Below are positions 33,148-45,100 of a DNA stretch of 64,000 nt, one piece after another. The notes under the pieces were generated by a model. That model did not search any database. It was not told where the DNA came from and saw only the letters and a list, made by a program, of their open reading frames with translations. The stretch lies in the NCBI GenBank assembly GCA_951812925.1, contig OX638370.1:121534897-121598896 (forward strand), written 5' to 3'. Numbering within the stretch: the first letter of the stretch is position 1; each line of letters begins with the position of its first letter. Made by a program: the position numbers and the translations under genes. The DNA comes from Calliopum simillimum. Lineage: Eukaryota; Arthropoda; Insecta; Diptera; Lauxaniidae.

Positions 33148-35359
33148 AATGGAAATTTAAATTCGAGATTCTTCAATAAAAATATTTTGATCTTTAACCT
33201 GAGTTTAAGTTTGCCAAACTTCATTTTTAATAATAATTTTTTTCTTCATTTTTATTATTTTTTTCTGCTCCGTGTAGCTTTCTTTGAAATTTTGTATTTT
33301 TATTTGTTATTTTTGCCTGGTTTTGTAGTTGGTTATGTTGCCATATTGCCAATGTAGTTTGACAACAATTTATGTCAACATTTTAATTTATTTAATTTAA
33401 TTTTTAATTTATTTAATTATCACATTAGTGCTATAAGACTTAGTCTTTTGATACACAAAACAATCAGTATACGAGTACATATAGGAACAAATACATTTTA
33501 AATAATTTTCCAACACTAAGTTTTGTGAAATTTGTTGTCAACTATAATTTTGGGAATACGACTATAGTTATCGCAAGCTACAAATACGAAAACCTTCTCT
33601 TGAAATATCCATTTTTTGGCCAAAATGATTTTTTTAATTCACTGTTAACAAAACAAATAGCACTTGTACATCAAAACGATGTGAGTACGTTTATGCTAAA
33701 AAATGTCAAACTGTATTATGGTGTTGTCAGTTCCCAAATTATAAATAGTACCCTACGTATTGTTAGCTTACTGTACCCATTATAGCACGTAAAAATTTTG
33801 GGAATTCCACCACTGATCTTTTATGTAGATCTTTTTTATTCATAGCTATTTTAAGTGATGCAGTTCATATTGTTTCACCTCTACTTTTCAGACATTAAAT
33901 ATACTGATAAGAATAATAACAACAAAGCATGAGGAAAGTATCGGAACGAATAAAAAATTTAAACTAGTCAAAAAACATAGAAAAGAGACAAAAAGTTTCA
34001 AATAGTGTACATAGAAAAACGTAACAAAAATCAATAGGTATTGAAAAACATTGAGAAAATTTTTATGTTTTTGAACAGATTCAAAAATGAACTTTTGGAA
34101 AAGTAAAAAAAAAAATGAAAAAAAATAAACAAAATTGTAACTTTCGAAAACTGTAAAAAAACGAAATTATCGAAAAACTATATTATGTATTTTGGCCCTA
34201 TGCTCCTCCTAAGAGTTAAAGGAGAATACATACATTATGTATCGGAAAACATAAAAAAGGTCCTACAATCGAAAATTTTCAAAAAATTTGAAAAATACAG
34301 GTTCTCGAAAAATGTTCGAGAAGTTTAAGAATTCAGATAAAACTCTAAAATGTTGGACACATTGAAAAGTGGTTGAAAAGTTTTAAAGCAACGAACAAGT
34401 TTAAAAGTAATGGAAAAGTCAAGATGTTAAAAATCAAAAAACTAAAAAAACTTCTAATAACTTAAAAATAAAAGAAATAAAGCATTAAAATGTCGGGAAA
34501 TTCAGGTAGTTAGTTAGTGTTTTCAAGAAATGGAATTGTATCAATACAGGAAAAAAGCACTTAGTAATGTTAATAGTTGAAGTAAAATTTTGATTTGATG
34601 TTAATGTACATTAGGGTGGGTCAAATTGTTTGTTTGAGCATAAAGCGAAAGGTGTATAGGAAATCGAAATCTACGATAAATTCAAAAATTACTCTAAGAA
34701 ACTAGAGGGCTGAGATTAAAACCTAGCTCACGCCAATAGACATAAAGATCTGAGTATAAAAAGTAAAAATTTTCAAACATAAGTTTTTTATCTCTCGGCT
34801 GGAGCTAGGTTTTCATTTTAGACCCATAGTTTCTTGGGGAAGTTTTGTGATGAAGAAATCATATGTGCTTATACTAGTATGTTCACACAACAAGTCTCCA
34901 AGCGTACAAACATCGAGTAAGCTTTGACCAAACTCATAGATGAATATAAGATTATTTACATTTGAAAGATAAAAGAATTGAATTTAATAGAATATCGAGG
35001 TTTAGTTATATTATACATACTTATAAATAATCAAATTTATTTAGTCGTATGCGCCAACTAAACATCTATCAACGACGTTTGGTTTGGACAGATATCGCAT
35101 CAACACAAATTTGCGAACGCACCTGTTGGTGATACCTTCTTTCTCTTGGTGGATATCATACTGGAAAAACATGTTCCTAGTTTATTTTAGCAGTCCAACG
35201 GCTGACGACTTTTTCAATGACGAAGGGACTAGAAGGCAGGACTGACACTTGTAACCAACGAACAATAAGCTCAGAACGAAGACAAATGATGGAGTGGCAT
35301 GGACCAGGAAAACACGCAGGAGACCTATACTTGGAGAGGATGACGTATTGTGACAGTAC

Positions 35360-35369
<10 letters not shown>

Positions 35370-35391
<22 letters not shown>
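35370..35391. repeat. (TA)n microsatellite
   Basis: About 11 TA units. Confidence 0.9.
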
Positions 35392-35563
35392 TAGATATTC
35401 AGTACACTGAGCAGAAAAAATAGTAGAAATGAAGAAAAACATCTTCAATTTTATAATTTTCATATATAAAACAGAAACATTATCGAGTTTTTTAAAAATG
35501 AAGCTGGGCAAACTTAAACTCAGGTCAAAAATATTTTTAATGAAGATGAATTTAAATTTTAAT

Positions 35564-35671
35564 TAAAAAAAAAAAACATAAACGATCCGCAGGAGGATAC
35601 GAATCTACGACCGTCCGCATGATAGATAGAAACATGTTATTTTCACTTACAAACTCGCTAGACCAATGTGA
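35564..35671 (-). other. tRNA-like module
   Basis: - strand TTGGTCTAGCGAGTTTG (A-box-like) and GGTCGTAGATTCGTATCC (B-box-like), then T12. Mirror copy of 33036-33147, pointing to the centre of the composite. Confidence 0.55.
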
Positions 35672-35910
35672 TGAAGAGGATAATATTTATATATTAAGAA
35701 AATTTTAAAACAGAAATGTCTCTCGAAACAAAATTTTATATTTGAAGGCACGCATCTCCAAAAAATATGTTTTTTGTCTGCTTCCTCACATAACTGATTT
35801 TATATTCAATTTCAATTCAATTCAACAAAAAAAAAAAAAAAAAAAAAAATACTTAAAAAGATAAGGTCTACAATAAAAGAAGGAAAAAAATAAAATAATA
35901 TAAAAAAAGT

Positions 35911-35990
35911 AAAAAAAAAACTTTCCTGCGGCGGGAGTCGAACCCGGAAAGCCGGCAAACTTGCTTAACGTGTGTGTAAAACAATTCACA
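35911..35990 (-). other. tRNA-like module, 3' half clear
   Basis: - strand CCGGGTTCGACTCCCG is a canonical T arm/B box with a self-complementary stem, followed by GCAGGAAAG and T10. The 5' half (CACACGTTAAGCAAGTTTG) is weaker. Confidence 0.6.
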
Positions 35991-36639
35991 CGACATTCGC
36001 AGATTAGCGTATTTAGATTTGTATGGAAAAAATATTTTTGGAAGGTGCATACCTTGAAATTTTATTTGAATTAAATATCTTCAATTTTACTTTTTTATTT
36101 TTTTATTTTATTCTCGTTTCTTTTTTGTCATTGTACTAGGGATGATAAATGTACCAAATGGCAAAAAAAGCACTAAGACTGTCCAAAAAGTACTAAAATT
36201 ATTTAATACATTTGTGGTCAAATTTTGACCATTGGGCGATTCTAGTTTTTTTTTAACAAATAAATTGGCACCATACATACGCCAGTTTAAACTTTTCAAT
36301 CCCGAAAATATATTTTTCAAAAACAATTTATGATGACCAGTTAGTTCAATTCAATTCAATTCAATTCATTATTTATTAATCAATACATCATTATAAGTAT
36401 AATAAAACTAAATATTTTTATCAAATATAAATTAACATAGTTGATTAATAAAACTACAATCTGTTGTTCAAAGTGAACAAGTGGCGAAAGTAGTAATCCT
36501 ATCTTATATTAAGTATACAGTATACTATTTTTGGCTCAATGTAGATAAATTAATTTAGCTATACATATTTACATAATTAACATTTAATAAAGAACTAATT
36601 AAGTTTAAGAATTTTTAAGTGTGTTACTTAATGACATTT

Positions 36640-37204
36640 ATATATTGAAAATTGGTTTTTAATTGAACTTTTAGTCATATGTTTGCAAAGATCGATTTAC
36701 TTAGAAATCTATCAATGCATTTTCTAACACATAATTATGATAAATTAAGGAACGGATTAAAAACACGGCTATAGTTACATATGTTTCGTCTTTTGCCACA
36801 AAGACTCATCAGACTATTTTTGTTGTCATTATAATTATATTTATTTTACTAAATTAATAATAATTGAAAAATTGCAAGTTGAAAAACTTTTGTGTTTTGG
36901 ACTGGGCGGAAGTTGAACCAAGGACCTCCCGGGCAAGGCTGGTGCATTGGTCTAACGATTTGTGCTACCAGCCGGGAGGTCCTTGGTTTAACTCCCGCCC
37001 AGTCCAAAACACAAAAGTTTTTCAACTTGCAATTTTTCAATTATTATTAATTTAGTAAAATAAATATAATTATAATTACAATAAAAATAGTCTGATGAGT
37101 TTTTGTGGCAAAAGACGAAACATATGTCACTATAGCCGTGTTTTTAATCCGTTCCTTAATTTTTTCATAATTGTGTGTTAGAAAACGCATTGATAGATTT
37201 ATAT
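36640..37204. mobile_element. Foldback element family F1, copy 2: near-complete palindrome with tRNA-like core
   Basis: Left arm 36690-36935 pairs with 36970-37204 almost perfectly. The outermost 50 bp or so of the right arm is missing. The terminal sequence matches 28107-28235. The centre folds GGACTGGGCGG...GGACCTCCCGG against CCGGGAGGTCC...CCGCCCAGTCC. The loop carries GGTGCATTGGTCTAACGATT (A-box-like), with GGTCCTTGGTTTAACTCCC (B-box-like, 36978-36996) in the right arm. The open frames found on both strands here are mirror images of one another and not genes. Confidence 0.8.
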
Positions 37205-38065
37205 GTCTACAAGTGTTACAGAAAACTGTCGAAGATATCTTTCTCTTCTCTCACGAGATCATTGAATCAGTTTTGTCAAATAAGCATTTAAGTATTTTCT
37301 AATAGTATTGTTTTCAAAAAAGTGGACATAAATCGATTTACGTAAAATGCATTGAACGACAAACTTTCAACATTCACTTCATCTGTTTCTACCCCTATGC
37401 TATGTATTAACGCCACCCTATTGTTAACAACTCTTGCCCTCAACTATCTCCCATAACTCAGACTCCATATGGCGGCAGCACAGTTTGCGTGTTTGTCATT
37501 ACAACTTTGAGAGAAAAAAAAAAGACGAAAACAATGGCGTCGCTTCCTGTCTTCACATCCTTTGAAATTGTTTAGTGTTTGTTTTGCTGTTATTATTGTC
37601 TTTCTATTTATGTTGCTGAAAGTGTTGTAGTGTTGGAATACATGTGTGCGTGTGTTTGTGTGAACAGTTTGGGCAAAGTGGGGGATGCTTTGGGTCATTT
37701 AATGTTCCGTTTATTGTTTTGTGTTTATTTTTTGATAACTCCGAGCTCTTTTTTTCTGCTCATCTTATCTACAAGTTCTATGCTAACTTTGTTGCCCTTT
37801 TCTTTTACTTCGTTGTTAATTTATGTTTATTTCCGGTGCGTGCGTGTTGATTATGGGCCACTTAAATGCTTTTCAATTGTGATAATCAGCCATAAGCAAC
37901 ATTTGGAAACTGTTTGCTTTTGGGAAAAAGTTTTTAAATAAATTAAGTGGCACAAAACAAGCAGATAAGCCTTATGAAATCACAATTTGCAAAATTATAA
38001 ATATTTTCAAAAAGCAGAAATATTATAAATTGGTTTATTGCCAAATGCCAACTAACAACATACAC
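37205..38065. other. Intergenic
   Basis: No gene supported; GT-rich low-complexity DNA around 37570-37680. Confidence 0.4.
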
Positions 38066-38067
38066 TA

Positions 38068-39123
38068 GTCGGCATAATTATTTTGACAAAATTTATTTGT
38101 GACTATAGAACATTACTTTGGTTAGAACCATCAAAGCAATGACCCTTCTTACAGCTTTATGCATACCAAATATTTTATCGTTTTTCGCTTGCATCTTTTT
38201 CTGCTGATAAGAACATGAAGACATCGAATTTTGTCGTGACATAAGTATTTTGACATCAACTGCGTATAATCACTGTTTTACAGCAAAAATTGTGATTCAA
38301 ACGATTCAAATTTATGCCAGTTACTTGGAATGTGCTGAGCTAAAAAGGGAAAAAAATTTTTTCGCTCTTGTAGTATTACCGTTTTTGTAAAGAAACTGTT
38401 TTCCAAGATATGACTTCACTTTAATTGATCTGTAGAGAGAACGGCTAGCCCGATTTCAACTAAAACATTAGTTACGTGTAAACTTTATTTCAATTTAAAT
38501 TAAATTTTTATCCGTTCTTGGTTCACAAGAGCTCAAAACTTTTCGTAATAAAAGAGGCTATCGATAATGCTATAAAACTTGAACTTTTTAAAAGCTTAGA
38601 ACAGAAAAACTAAACAGTAGTGAGGCAAAATTATCAAAATTTTGAAAATTTTAGTTTTCGTCCACTGTATGTCAACTAATTGTTAATCGATCCCATCAGA
38701 TACACCGTTTTAAACATAAACGAAATATTTTCGGTTGAAATCGAACCAGATCTCTTGAAATGGAGTCATATCTAGGAAAACAGGTTTTTTTTACGAATAC
38801 GGCAACACTACACGAGGGAATTTTTTTTTTACTTTTTTAGGTCAGCACACTCAAGTAATCGAAACAAATCTGAATCGTTCAAATCAAACTTTTTGCTTTA
38901 AAACAGTGATTATGGGTAGCTGATGTGAAAATACTTATGTCACGACAAAATTCGCTGTTTACTTGAATTCTTATCAGCAGAGGGAGAATATAAGCGGAAA
39001 ATGACATAGACTTATAAATACGGTCTTACTTTTGAGCAACATTTTCTCACCGTTATTTGACAGTTCTAAGCAAAGCAACATTCGATAGTCACAAATAGAT
39101 TTTGTCAAAATAATTATGCCGAA
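38068..39123. mobile_element. Palindromic Tc1-type MITE
   Basis: Ends GTCGGCATAATTATTTTGAC and its complement GTCAAAATAATTATGCCGAA, flanked by TA on both sides (38066-38067, 39124-39125). Imperfect pairing continues inward for up to about 500 bp per arm. TIR sequence and TA duplication indicate the Tc1/mariner superfamily. No transposase ORF. Confidence 0.82.
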
Positions 39124-39125
39124 TA

Positions 39126-40401
39126 GTGTCAGTATTATTCCACCATGAACTTAACATAAAACGTTGAATTTATAACCTTCCTTAACATACCGTAATCTAC
39201 TGTTATGTTGGTCTTTAAGAGGATTTGATGATATGTTCGTGATTTATACATTTTATAGACCAGAAAATAAAAAAGGCAACCCGACTGCTTGTTTACCCAA
39301 CCCCACGATAAACAAAATCTTATGATGATGTTGATTTTTTCATGGCCCTCAGCACAAATGATGTTGATGCGATGTGATTTTTTTGTTGTTGCTTTTGTTT
39401 TTTACGCATGAATTTTTAGCGCGTTGATTTCAAACGTTGATTCACTGACAGACAGACGACGGCAAGGACATTGACGACGACGCCGACGACGGCGATGTGG
39501 TTGAATGCTCTCCTGCACTCGCTCGCATTTTTATCCTCATTATTTTGGGATAAACGGAGGAAGTACTACTACATAGAAAAATAAAAGTCGGTCAGTGAAG
39601 AAGAGCAAACCAACATGAATGTTGGTCATAAGAGCAAAGGCAATGAAGTTGATGGAGCATAAACATAAAAATTCATGACCAAATCACATCAACTTATGGT
39701 AATCGCCAGCAATATACGATATAGTGGCCAGTCATCACTGATAGCGGGACGCGCACGACAATGAAAAAAAGAAGAAATCACGTAGATAAGGCAAACAATA
39801 GCGCAAAGAAAAAAGATAATGTTCATAGAAGTAGTGGAGACAATGACCAATATCCTGCAAATGGACACAAGCTGCGCTACTGTTGCTGCTGATGTCATGC
39901 GATGTTTTCTCCACTCCACTTGTCATTTCCGTTTGTGAAACATTGTGATTTCCGATCTTCTGCTTTGAAACATTTAACTTCATTTTAAATCGTCAAATAA
40001 AAGAAATCTGTCCAGTCTGGTAATGTCATCTCGTTGTTATCGTACTGTGGCGCTGGTTGAATGATTTAATTTTTGTATTTTTATATTATAAACGTTAGAA
40101 TTTTGCCGGACTATACACAGTCAAGTATTGAAAAAAAAAAGAAAAAACGATATAAGTTTTCCTTAAACTTTTTTCAACCCAAAAAATTTCGAAACTCTTT
40201 GAAAACAATGTGGTCACAATATGAAATTCGTATTTCAATAGACCCAGCACCTCCGAATAACTATGTAATTGAATTGAGTGTCCGGACATAGCAATTACGT
40301 TGGCAATGAAAATGCTGACAAACTTGCTCTTAGGATTGTGCAATATGGCAACACCGGTAAACAGCTGTCACAGCAACCAGCTGTAGACCACACCGAGGTG
40401 A
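39126..40401. other. Intergenic
   Basis: No gene supported. GACGACG-rich low-complexity DNA at 39465-39505. Confidence 0.4.
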
Positions 40402-40409
40402 GCTGGGAT

Positions 40410-41892
40410 CAGTGATGTCGTTTGTACTCCTATAGGAGTATTTTACTCCTATTTGAGCAAGCGTACTCATATACTCCTCTGAACCATTTTTGTACTCCTT
40501 TTCAATACTTGGTGCTTCATTGCAAGTTTTCAATCAAAAAACATGTGTAATGCAGTCTAAAATGTTCAATGTTGCTTAGAGCTAGTTCACACGACAGACA
40601 ATTTATTCTGTCTTAATGAATACGTATGTGCTGCTTAATAATTTTGAAGTGCACATACTATACAAAGATTTAAATGTTGTCTGGCAATACCCACTTTTAA
40701 ATTAGTTTTATATATTTGAAAAATAAATTCGCAGTAAGTGAATGGCGATAATTTGGAAAAGAGTTGAAAACAAGAGATTTTAATGAAATATGGACAAGTA
40801 AGTGAAAAAGTTTGAATATTTGGGCAATTAAATTTGCGAATTCCATATATTTATAACAATTTTATAGTTAAAGCAAAAAAAGTAGCTGCGAACTCCACTG
40901 ATGTTAGCAAATCACCAGAAACGAGGATATCAGACGTGCTGAAGTATCCAGCAACAAAAGAGTACAAAAATTTCGAACTGCTTGGTTGGAAAGTTTTAGT
41001 TGGCTCGAATCAAGAATGGGTCCAAAGAATGAAGCAACGTCGTTTTGAAAATATTGCCAAGTTTCAATTCCAACCAACGTAAGGCAAATGACAAGACATG
41101 AAAGTTCAAAATTTCATTCCGAGGTTGTGCTGATCTTGAAAAATCAAACAGACATCTCTGAAGCTGCCAAAATTTTTTATGCCAAAAATAATGCAGTCAA
41201 AACATGTTAGCTCCAAACAATTCTGTTTCTAATTTAGCAAAACTTGCCATTTTTGTTGATAACCCTAATGGCGTTAATAAAAAAGGTAGCAACCGATTCA
41301 GATATATGCAAAAACTTGCAATGCGTGAAAACAAAAGCGACCGAAATGGTCAATGCTATACTTATGGCAAAAGAAGTGCTGGATGGCAAGAGTTGTGAAA
41401 ATTGGGTTCCAGTTAAAGAACTTTTAGCAAACTATCAAAAGCGATCTCAATTTATTACATAACTTGCAATACATAACATAAGTTTAGTATATGTGTTATA
41501 CATAGTGTATTCCTTTAAATGTGTAAATGCCCCGAAAATCTCATAAAGCTGTCAAAATTCATATTGGTTTTGACAACTATTAAGAGGTTTTTGAGGCATT
41601 TAGTCGTTTTAAGGACTACCCTCATAATTTTTTTGATTCTTATTCTAAAGTAAGGAGTCAATAACATAAGAAAAGGAACTATACATACATATGAGTCTAG
41701 AATTACAATAATAAGCAATATTGTCAGTTAAAAACTTCTACAATAAAAAACTTTTAATTGATACCATCATTAAAAATCATTTTTTTCTGTCAGACGGTTA
41801 AAAAACGAACATGTTAGCTAGTACTCCCCATTAGCCCAAAATACTCCCCAAAAATCTAAAAATGAGTACCGAGATTTTTTTTCAAACGAAAG
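40410..41892 (+). mobile_element. hAT element, copy 2 (decayed)
   Basis: It begins CAGTGATGTCGTTTGTACTC and ends ..AAACGAAAG, flanked by a perfect 8-bp duplication GCTGGGAT (40402-40409, 41893-41900). The right terminus has lost the outer bases of its repeat. Related to 17944-19188 in reverse. Remnant coding pieces (40888-41080, reading AANSTDVSKSPETRISDVLK on; and 41244-41460) carry stops and frameshifts and look like a broken transposase, but no conserved hAT motif could be assigned with certainty. Confidence 0.83.
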
Positions 41893-41911
41893 GCTGGGAT
41901 GGTTAAAACAT

Positions 41912-43518
41912 TAGGGCTGTGCAATGAGCTGATCGAACCTGTTCGAGTTTTCGCCACACACAACGAACAAGATCGATCAGCTCAGCTCAACTCCGCTCAA
42001 CTCAGTTCGTGAGTTTTGAGCTGATCGTTTGATCGATCAGCGAATTCGTTGTGAGCTAATCGTTTGTTTGTTGAGCTCATTAGTTATGAGTTTTCTCGTT
42101 TGTTTGATTACGTTCAGCGTGTTCGATATGCGTTGAATATGATTGCAAGTTGCAATCAGCGTTGCAAAAAATGTGTAAGAATTGGGATAAGTTTAAGGTT
42201 TAATATTATACACGAATATTAAACAAATATTTTGCATAGTTGTTTTTTGTTTGAACTTCGGCTCTTCGCTGTGCACAGCAGAAGCAACTTTAACCGCTTA
42301 GATAAACTTTAAAAAAATCCAACATATTTTTTTAGGGTTGCCACCTGTTCTTTTAATAAAATCAAAATTTTCTATCAATAAATTGCTTAAATCATCATTT
42401 TCTCTCTATAAATTGACATCATGGGTTCAAAAACGACGAAACAAAAATTTAGGGTTGCCATATCAGGGTTGCCAGACGTTTTTTTGGAAAATTGCATTTC
42501 TCTGTGAACTTTCTTTATTGAAAGTTATAGAATCGACCCAAAAACTCATAGTAATTTTTTTGGGGTTGCCGCCTGGTTTTTTAATAAAATCAAAATTTTC
42601 TTGGAATAAATTGCAAAAATCATCATTTGCTCTCTATAAATTGACATGTTGGGTCCAAAAATAACGAAAGAAAAATTTAAGGTTGCCATATTAAGGTTGC
42701 CTGACTTTTTTTCGCAAAATTGCATTTGGTTGTTAACTTTTTTTATTGTTTTTGGACCCAAGATGTCAATTTATAGAGAAAACAATTATGATTTTAGCAA
42801 TTTATTGAAACAAAATTTTGATGTTATTAAAAAAAACAGGTGGCAGCCCCAAAAAATTTACTATGGGTTTGGGTCTATTCTATAACTATCAATAAAGAAA
42901 GTTGACAAAGGAATGCAATTTTCCAAAAAAACGTCTGGCAAACTTGATATGGCAGCCCTAAATTTTTGTTTCGTCGTTTTTGGACCCACTATGTCAATTT
43001 ATAGAGAGAAAATTATGATTTTAGCAATTAATTGATACAAAATTTTGATTTTATTACAAAAAACAGGTGGCAACCCTAAAAAAATTAACCTTTTCATTCA
43101 AAATCATTTGTCAAAACGTCTTAGTTTTATTTTCAATTTTATTAAGTTCACAATTTCAAATTAAGAGTAAAAAAACAACTATGCAAAATATTTGTTTAAT
43201 ATTCGTGTATAATATTAAACCTTAAGTATTATTTCTACGCAATTCTTACAACGCTGATTGCTATCATATACATCGCATAACGAACACGCTGAAAGTAACC
43301 AAACAAACGCGAAAACTCCTAACTTACTAGCTCAACAAACAAACGATCAGCTCACAACGAATTCGATGATCGATCAAACGATCAGCTCAAAACTCACGAA
43401 CTTACGAATTGAGTTGAGCTGAGTTGAGCTAAACGAGCTCAGTTCGGTACTGAAATTGTGTGAAAAGCTCATGAGTTTTGAGTTTGATCGAACTAGTTCG
43501 GCTCGTTGCACAGCCCTA
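41912..43518. mobile_element. hAT-type foldback element
   Basis: Ends TAGGGCTGTGCAATGAGC and its complement GCTCGTTGCACAGCCCTA, flanked by a perfect 8-bp duplication TAAAACAT (41904-41911, 43519-43526). Arms of about 340 bp pair. They are rich in GAGCTGATCG/GATCAGCTC and CAGCTCAACTC words. The interior contains the nested element 42333-43078. Non-coding. Confidence 0.87.
42333..43078. mobile_element. Nested palindrome of repeated AGGGTTGCCA units
   Basis: Ends TAGGGTTGCCACCTG and CAGGTGGCAACCCTA. A unit of about 210 bp occurs twice forward (42333, 42560) and about twice inverted (from 42740). Each has 'AATAAAATCAAAATTTTCT..CTCTATAAATTGACAT..GGGT(C)CAAAAA'. Confidence 0.78.
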
Positions 43519-43937
43519 TAAAACATATAACGTCAGTGTCGACGCAAAATATTGTCATTCCGGCGGTGACCTGCAGTGAGTGAAGGTGGTAAGAGTGGTA
43601 GTTAGAAGTATTTAGTAAAAAGTAAGCTTTGAAAGTAGAACAACGGACAATAGAGTGAGTAGGTCTATAGTCGGGGTAGATATATTGCCGACTCATACTC
43701 CCTGGTGTTTCGGCACCTGTGCGAAAGAGACGACACTAAAATATTGGTCATTGTGTATTCGTTTGTATTGAGCAATGCCGATACTGCGAAGCTGGAACGG
43801 ACAGTATGGTGAGGAGGACCTCATAAAGAGAGACAAGTAAGACAGGGTAGAACCTTACAGAGAGAGAAGAGCAAGGAAAGACATTAAAATAACTGTTGCT
43901 AAACCAACTAAAAACAATTTGGCAATTTTTCACGGCG

Positions 43938-44990
43938 CACAGTGCGAAATTTTCAGAGTCTAGCGGAATTTAATTCATATCCCAGCACATATAGCAGTTA
44001 TAGTTATGAAACTTAATACTTGGATATATATTTAATTGACAAAACACTATGCAAAAATTAAGGGGGATCAGACAAGGAATTATTTTACCCCCCATATATG
44101 GAAATGCTTAAAACGTTGTATTTCTGCTCCCATTCCAGATATCGCTATGAAACTTGATAAATGTAACCATTTTTTTATCAAAACACCATAAAAAATGAAG
44201 GGGGTAAGACAAGGGGTATATGCTGTTTCTTGCATTTTTATTCAGGAATGCTTCTAAATTTCGAGAGGATTCCCCCTACTTTTTTTTTGTATATTATAAA
44301 CTAGCGTACGAATAGTTACCTTTAAGCTATGGAGAGTGTCAGATGATAGTGTTGTTGAGCCTATTTTTCCCAATACAAAACCAACGAAGGCGTCCGATGT
44401 CGGTTTTTCATGAATTTTCGGTGTTATATGAAATTTCCAAAGACATTCTGGAAAAGGTTTAGTTTAATAAAGGATCGCAAAATATCGCGGAAGATGTTTT
44501 GTATTTCCAGTAGAGGATAAACCTACCTTTCAAATTTTGTACGTTTCAAAATGGCAATTTGTGGTAACACCTTTTAAAGTATCCAATGATGTTGAAAATG
44601 TAAATCTTATGGACTTTTAAAAAGCACAATTTTCACAAACAAATCACACGCGAGTAAATAAGATTCTGCAATTATTTGAATGCCAATTAGTGACAATTTT
44701 ATTAAAAAATAAATGAAAAAATTTTCGCGTCCCACCGACTTACCGTTTTTATGTACCAACCTATAAACTAAAACAAATCGAAAAGCTTTCTATAGTCAAA
44801 AAGTATGAATGGAGAAGTAATGCAAGTTTCAGGTGCATTTTGCAGTTGTTTTGCAGGGTTATTCACCAAACTGAGTATGAGGTTTTTGAGGTGGGATATT
44901 AAGCTACCGAAATAATGAATAATCTTATGCGTTTTATGTATTTCAAAAATTGAATAAAGTTCCGCTAAACCTCCCAAATTTCGCACTGTG
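43938..44990. mobile_element. Transib-like non-autonomous element 1
   Basis: Inverted ends CACAGTGCGAAATTT (15 of 15) with further matches (AGCGGAA) to about 40 bp, flanked by a perfect 5-bp duplication CGGCG (43933-43937, 44991-44995). The CAC-rich heptamer-like end and the 5-bp CGNCG duplication are the published hallmarks of Transib, the superfamily related to the RAG1 recombinase. No transposase is visible in 1,053 bp. Confidence 0.78.
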
Positions 44991-45004
44991 CGGCGCTAGT
45001 GAGC

Positions 45005-45100
45005 TCTATGATCTATGAGTCTAATGGTTAAAGCACAGCGTTTTCTTTCATTAAGAAACCGGAGTCATGGGTTCGAGTACGGTTTCTGACTATATTTAAC
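45005..45100 (+). other. tRNA-like sequence
   Basis: TCTAATGGTTAAAGCACAGC (D-arm/A-box-like) and GTCATGGGTTCGAGTACGG (B-box-like). No proper cloverleaf, so a tRNA-derived repeat or pseudogene. It directly follows the Transib-like element. Confidence 0.45.

Larger units (their letters stand above)
32011..36090. mobile_element. Composite foldback element (family F2) with tRNA-like modules
   Basis: Outer arms 32011-32137 and 35970-36090 are inverted copies (GTAAAATTGAAGAT.., CTCAAGGTATGCACCTTC, AAATCTAAATACGCTAATCT). Inner arms 32995-33245 and 35465-35725 are also inverted copies and include a tRNA-like module each. The left arm is split by a nested element (32161-32981). The interior between about 33250 and 35460 is AT-rich without an identified gene. 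It could be one large element or two neighbours of one family in opposite orientation. Confidence 0.6.

Noticed and set aside
35217..35423. 68-codon open frame (MTKGLEGRTDTC..)
   Set aside because: It ends in a TA microsatellite translation; no family recognised.
36849..37055. Two 63-codon open frames on opposite strands with nearly the same protein
   Set aside because: Mirror images produced by the F1 palindrome.
37579..37941. 120-codon open frame with hydrophobic stretches
   Set aside because: Low-complexity T/GT-rich DNA; hydrophobicity follows from TTT/GTT codons.
28467..45100. Functional tRNA genes
   Set aside because: The tRNA-like modules lack a proper acceptor stem and anticodon arm; only promoter-box-like parts are kept.
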